Origin: UBA11136 sp964482135
Lineage (GTDB): Bacteria > Pseudomonadota > Alphaproteobacteria > UBA11136
Reading direction: 5' to 3'
DNA: 17,086 bases
Assembly: GCA_964482135.1 (NCBI GenBank)
Contig: CAYZWF010000042.1
Location: 1 to 17,086 of the forward strand
The translations under genes and the position numbers were made by a program. The notes beneath the pieces are model-generated. The model did not search any database, was not told the DNA's origin, and saw only the letters and a list, made by a program, of their open reading frames with translations. Below, one piece after another: positions 14,127 through 17,086 of the stretch; positions within the stretch are counted from its first letter, which is position 1; each line of letters starts with the position of its first letter.

Positions 14127-14588
14127 ATGATTATCCTGCCTGAGGTGCTTCTCTCCCGGGCAGTGCTGCGGCAAATGGAGGCACAGGCCGAATCCGCCTA
14201 TCCAGAGGAATGCTGTGGTTTGCTGGTGGGAATCCGTGATGAGATTTCGATCAGGATCAGCCGCGCGGAACCTTCCGTCAATGTGGCGGGCGAAACGGCC
14301 GGGGCGGATACCGGCCGCCGTTTCGAGGTGGACCCACGCTTGAGGCTGGCGCTGATGCGTGAGCTGGAGGAAAGCCTGGAATCCATCATCGGCCTTTACC
14401 ATTCCCACCCCGATCATCCTGCCGAGCCCTCCCGGCATGACCGCGACAGCATCTGGGAGCCGGAACTGCTGTGGCTTATCACGGCGGTGGAGGAGGGAAA
14501 GGCGGGCGATACCACAGCCCATCTTCCCGGCCCGGACGCCCATGATTTCCATGCTCTGTGTCTGCGGGTCGTGGACGGGGAGCAATAA
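14127..14588 (+). CDS. JAMM/MPN+ (M67 family) zinc metallopeptidase
   Basis: The 153-residue protein is a minimal MPN domain. The full JAMM signature is present: Glu28 in YPEECCGLLVG, then HSHP with His92 and His94, Ser102 and Asp105, fitting E...HxHx7Sx2D exactly, so it should be an active zinc enzyme. Known bacterial members cleave residues or conjugates from the C-terminus of ubiquitin-like sulfur carriers (ThiS, MoaD or CysO type), exposing the Gly-Gly used for sulfur transfer. No sulfur-carrier or E1-like gene lies in this window, so the substrate is unknown; thiamine genes about 8 kb away are only a weak hint. It follows the small membrane protein by 26 nt and converges on the glycosyltransferase gene. 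The ATG at 14127 has a modest GGAAAT Shine-Dalgarno. Confidence 0.9.
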   Translation: MIILPEVLLSRAVLRQMEAQAESAYPEECCGLLVGIRDEISIRISRAEPSVNVAGETAGADTGRRFEVDPRLRLALMRELEESLESIIGLYHSHPDHPAEPSRHDRDSIWEPELLWLITAVEEGKAGDTTAHLPGPDAHDFHALCLRVVDGEQ

Positions 14589-14638
14589 GGCGGCGGACGG
14601 GAAGAGGGAGCGGAATCGAGTCGGAACCGAAAGGTATT

Positions 14639-16711
14639 TTACGCCTCTTGTGGCGCTCTGCCCGCTCTTTCCGGTGGCTGTGGGGGGGAATAGGCTCCGT
14701 TCACGAAACGCCGGGGATCATGATAAAAATCCCTGTACGCCGAGACCATGCGTTGGAGTGAAAATTCCTCGATAATTCTTTGCTGCGCCCGGTGTCCCAA
14801 TTCGTGCCGCTGCGCTGGGTTTTGCTGCAGATTCATGATGGCTTCGGCCAACGCGTTGGAATTCCCTGGCTCGACGACAATCCCGCAATCACCGACGATT
14901 CGGCCCGAATCACCCACATTGGTGGCGACAACAGGAAGCTCGCAGGACATGGCCTCGGCGATGGCGTTGGAAAACCCCTCGCCATAGGCCGAAGCGGAGA
15001 TGAATACGTCCATGGCATGGAGGATACGAAGCGCGTCCTGGCGCTCTCCCAGTCTGATCAACCCCGGCTTCTTGGGAAGCTTTTGGGTTCCGTGGCCGGC
15101 AACGATACAAATAGCCCCATCAAGCTTTTCCAGTGCGGCAAGAAGGTTGGGGTAATCCTTCATGGGGTCATTGCGGGCCAGGGCGCCGATGACAAAGGCA
15201 TCCCTGTCAATACCCAGCTCGGCGCGGGCTTCATGGCGCAGGGACAGGGTGGCCTGGTACAGGGAAATGTTGAGGCCGTTGTCAATGACGGTAAACAGCT
15301 TCGGTTTGTAGCCGATACCAAGATGCCAGTTCCTTCCTTCCATGGAGTTGGCGACGATGCCGTCGGGAAGAAACGACAGCCAGGCACATATCCTGATGAC
15401 CATCCTCAGGGTAAGGCCGTACTGGGTGGTGTCCATGTTCGAGCAGCGGATTCCCCAGTACAAGCGGGTTTGGCGCCGCCGGCCGGACAGCATGAGGGCG
15501 ATCAGGCTGTAAAGATCGGCATGGTACATCCAGCTCTGGATGATATCGGGTTTCTCGACGCGAATCAGGTCCACAAGACGGGAAAGCCCGCGCAGACCAG
15601 GCCTGCCGCGCGCAAGACCCACCTCTTTCACCTCGACCCCGGCCTTGACCAGATTGTCATGGTGCACGCCGCCGGGCAGTAGGCTCACCAGAAACGGAGA
15701 CTCGTCGGCGTAATGGTTGGCAATGGCGAGATCGGTGAACATTTTCTCCGCGCCTCCGGTATCGAGACCGGTGATCACATGCATGATCCTTGGCCGCTCC
15801 GACAGGGGCGCAGGTGTCGCCTTGGCGGAGGGGATCAGCGCCATTCTACGAATGATATTGTTATAAAAAGTGAGATCCCTGAAGGGCCAGGCCACAACGG
15901 CGCGACTCAGGAACCACGTGGCCCGGAAATATTTTCTTTCATAGAAGGTGGAGGCCGAATCCTCCACCAACAGGCTGGAAAGGAATTTCAGGGAATCGGC
16001 CATGCTGTTTTGCATAATCCAGATCCGGTGTTTCCTGAAAAGGTGCTTGGTGCTGTGCTGAACCATGTCCAGCGGTGGCCGTGGAGAGAGGTGAATCCGC
16101 ACCAGGGGTTCGGGGATGACGTCAACCCGGCCGGTTCTCAGATATCTCAACAGCCAATCCCAATCCTCCAGCCGCTCCAGCGCCTCGTCGAAAAGGCCGC
16201 ATTCATCGAAGACGCGGCGTGCGGCAAACAGCGTGGAGCCGAGACTGAGGTTACAGCCCATAAGTAGACGCCTGTAAGTGGCGCAGGGCTGCGGTGTGCA
16301 GGATTTCTGCCATCCCGTTTCATCCCAGGTCAGGATATACCCGGAGCATAACAGGCTTGTTTCACCGTCCCCGGAACGCAGAAAGGCAAGCTGGCGGTCC
16401 AGCTTCCCCGGGAGCCATTCGTCATCGGAATCCAGTAGCGCAATATAATCCCCCCGGGAAGCCTTGATCCCCGTATTACGGGCCGCACCGGCGCCGTGGC
16501 GGGTTTCATGATGCAACAGGGTGATGGGAAGGTCGGGGAAATGGGAAAGTGCGCCCTTGAGATCGTCGTCGGAGCCGTCATCGACGATGATGATTTCAAG
16601 ATTGGGATAGGCTTGGACGCGGACACTCTCCAGCGCCAGGCCAATTCCGTAGGCTCTGTTGTAGACCGGGATAATGACGCTGATCAGGGGGTTCTGTTGG
16701 GCTTTTGGCAC
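14639..16711 (-). CDS. Two-domain glycosyltransferase: N-terminal GT2 (GT-A), C-terminal GT4 (GT-B)
   Basis: The 690-residue protein joins two different glycosyltransferases. Residues 8 to about 290 are a GT2 domain: SVIIPVYNRA (11-20), VDDGSDDD (43-50), the nucleotide-sugar/metal motif LLDSDDEW (92-99), and LEDWDW (181-186), whose ED is the probable catalytic-base region. From about 306, PRIMHVITGLDTGGAEKM starts a GT4 domain, with nucleotide-binding AGH near 538 and the EX7E motif (Glu578 to Glu586 in EGFSNAIAE). Both halves look intact, so the enzyme may add two sugars in sequence to a surface polysaccharide or lipid carrier; donor and acceptor are unknown. The start is GTG 16711; a stop codon lies four codons upstream, and no Shine-Dalgarno is visible. 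No signal peptide is seen, so it is cytoplasmic or membrane-associated. It diverges from the epimerase gene at 16901. Confidence 0.9.
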   Translation of the reverse strand: MPKAQQNPLISVIIPVYNRAYGIGLALESVRVQAYPNLEIIIVDDGSDDDLKGALSHFPDLPITLLHHETRHGAGAARNTGIKASRGDYIALLDSDDEWLPGKLDRQLAFLRSGDGETSLLCSGYILTWDETGWQKSCTPQPCATYRRLLMGCNLSLGSTLFAARRVFDECGLFDEALERLEDWDWLLRYLRTGRVDVIPEPLVRIHLSPRPPLDMVQHSTKHLFRKHRIWIMQNSMADSLKFLSSLLVEDSASTFYERKYFRATWFLSRAVVAWPFRDLTFYNNIIRRMALIPSAKATPAPLSERPRIMHVITGLDTGGAEKMFTDLAIANHYADESPFLVSLLPGGVHHDNLVKAGVEVKEVGLARGRPGLRGLSRLVDLIRVEKPDIIQSWMYHADLYSLIALMLSGRRRQTRLYWGIRCSNMDTTQYGLTLRMVIRICAWLSFLPDGIVANSMEGRNWHLGIGYKPKLFTVIDNGLNISLYQATLSLRHEARAELGIDRDAFVIGALARNDPMKDYPNLLAALEKLDGAICIVAGHGTQKLPKKPGLIRLGERQDALRILHAMDVFISASAYGEGFSNAIAEAMSCELPVVATNVGDSGRIVGDCGIVVEPGNSNALAEAIMNLQQNPAQRHELGHRAQQRIIEEFSLQRMVSAYRDFYHDPRRFVNGAYSPPQPPERAGRAPQEA

Positions 16712-16733
16712 GTCTGTTTTGCTCTATGGTAAA

Positions 16734-16901
16734 ATGGTTTTCGGCGTGGTTGCGGCCTTTCGCTCATTTTCTTCCGCCATCTCCGCCATGTTAGTTTATA
16801 GAGATATTCCACAACACCAAATTCCATTCATTTTGCTTACTAGCGGCGGTATTTTGGGCCTATGGTCATTCATCCGAAGTCGGGGCAGGATTAGACACTG
16901 A
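16734..16901 (+). CDS. Possible 55-codon ORF coupled to the epimerase (doubtful)
   Basis: ATG 16734 opens a frame of 55 residues with a hydrophobic segment (IPFILLTSGGILGLWSFI) and a basic end (RSRGRIRH). Its TGA (16899-16901) overlaps the epimerase ATG as TGATG, a pattern typical of translational coupling. No good Shine-Dalgarno precedes it, and I recognise no family. It may be a genuine small membrane protein, a gene remnant or chance. The sequence is more AT-rich than the genes to its left. Confidence 0.2.
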   Translation: MVFGVVAAFRSFSSAISAMLVYRDIPQHQIPFILLTSGGILGLWSFIRSRGRIRH

Positions 16902-17086
16902 TGAAAGTACTGGTTACAGGGGCTTCAGGCTTTATCGGAAGGCGCTTGACTGAAAGATTATTGGCCGATGGACACGATGTGCACGTCGTGGTCCATATGG
17001 ATGATTCAATAGGTGCTTCCAACCAAAATCCGGGAACCCTGACAAAACAGTATTATGACGGCAACACTGCAAGCATCGTATCCATT
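16901..17086 (+). CDS. NAD-dependent epimerase/dehydratase, N-terminal part (3' end outside window)
   Basis: The first 62 codons of an extended short-chain dehydrogenase/reductase are present. MKVLVTGASGFIGRRLTERL carries the Rossmann GxxGxxG dinucleotide-binding loop (G7, G10, G13) of sugar-nucleotide epimerases such as the GalE and UDP-glucuronate epimerase type. After HDVHVVV the sequence is not enough to name the substrate. ATG 16901 follows an AGGA about 10 nt upstream and overlaps the stop of a doubtful small ORF. It is divergent from the two-domain glycosyltransferase, so both probably serve surface-polysaccharide synthesis. Composition and codon use are noticeably more AT-rich than in the core genes, which suggests an acquired polysaccharide locus extending to the right. 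Confidence 0.88.
   Translation, partial: MKVLVTGASGFIGRRLTERLLADGHDVHVVVHMDDSIGASNQNPGTLTKQYYDGNTASIVSI

Noticed and set aside
14780..15682. 300-codon open frame on the plus strand opposite the glycosyltransferase
   Set aside because: It mirrors the GT4 domain, whose motifs are intact on the minus strand; no motif of its own.

Overview
The window reads as a chromosomal segment of a GC-rich alphaproteobacterium. I infer this from gene order and family type: ftsH-folP-glmM-thiD, a free-standing HisZ next to purA, and a RpoH-type sigma factor directly downstream of a RluD-type pseudouridine synthase are arrangements known from this class. The Rhodospirillales are a reasonable guess for the order, but the sequence does not prove it. 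Most of the window is ordinary core genome.

Layout: (1) 1-4042, plus strand: the C-terminal end of FtsH, dihydropteroate synthase (folP), phosphoglucosamine mutase (glmM) and HMP/HMP-P kinase (thiD), closely packed. (2) 4115-6592, minus strand: a TPP riboswitch, thiC, and a small four-helix membrane protein 22 nt behind thiC whose 3' end looks frameshifted in an A6 run. This unit converges on thiD. (3) 6593-7031: a noncoding divergent region holding a 23-bp tandem repeat and an AT-rich stretch. (4) 7032-11564, plus strand: an SLC13-type transporter with two internal RCK_C-like domains, then hisZ and purA. (5) 11752-13744, minus strand: rluD followed by rpoH. The rpoH promoter appears to overlap the end of rluD, and the roughly 100-nt rpoH leader can fold into one long hairpin that buries the Shine-Dalgarno sequence. 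(6) 13771-14588, plus strand: a small single-span membrane protein and a JAMM (M67) metallopeptidase. (7) 14639-17086: a GT2-GT4 fusion glycosyltransferase (minus) diverging from the start of an NAD-dependent epimerase (plus). Base composition becomes more AT-rich here, which suggests the edge of a surface-polysaccharide locus.

Functionally, thiC makes HMP-P under TPP control and thiD phosphorylates it, so two steps of pyrimidine-branch thiamine synthesis sit side by side but convergent. FtsH is known in other proteobacteria to degrade RpoH, so both partners of heat-shock control occur in this window.

I did not find a convincing undescribed defence or mobile system. The most interesting signals are RNA-level: the candidate rpoH thermosensor, the complete switch geometry (aptamer, anti-SD, SD) in front of thiC, and two mutually exclusive hairpins between purA and rpoH. 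All structures were paired by eye; no folding or database search was run.
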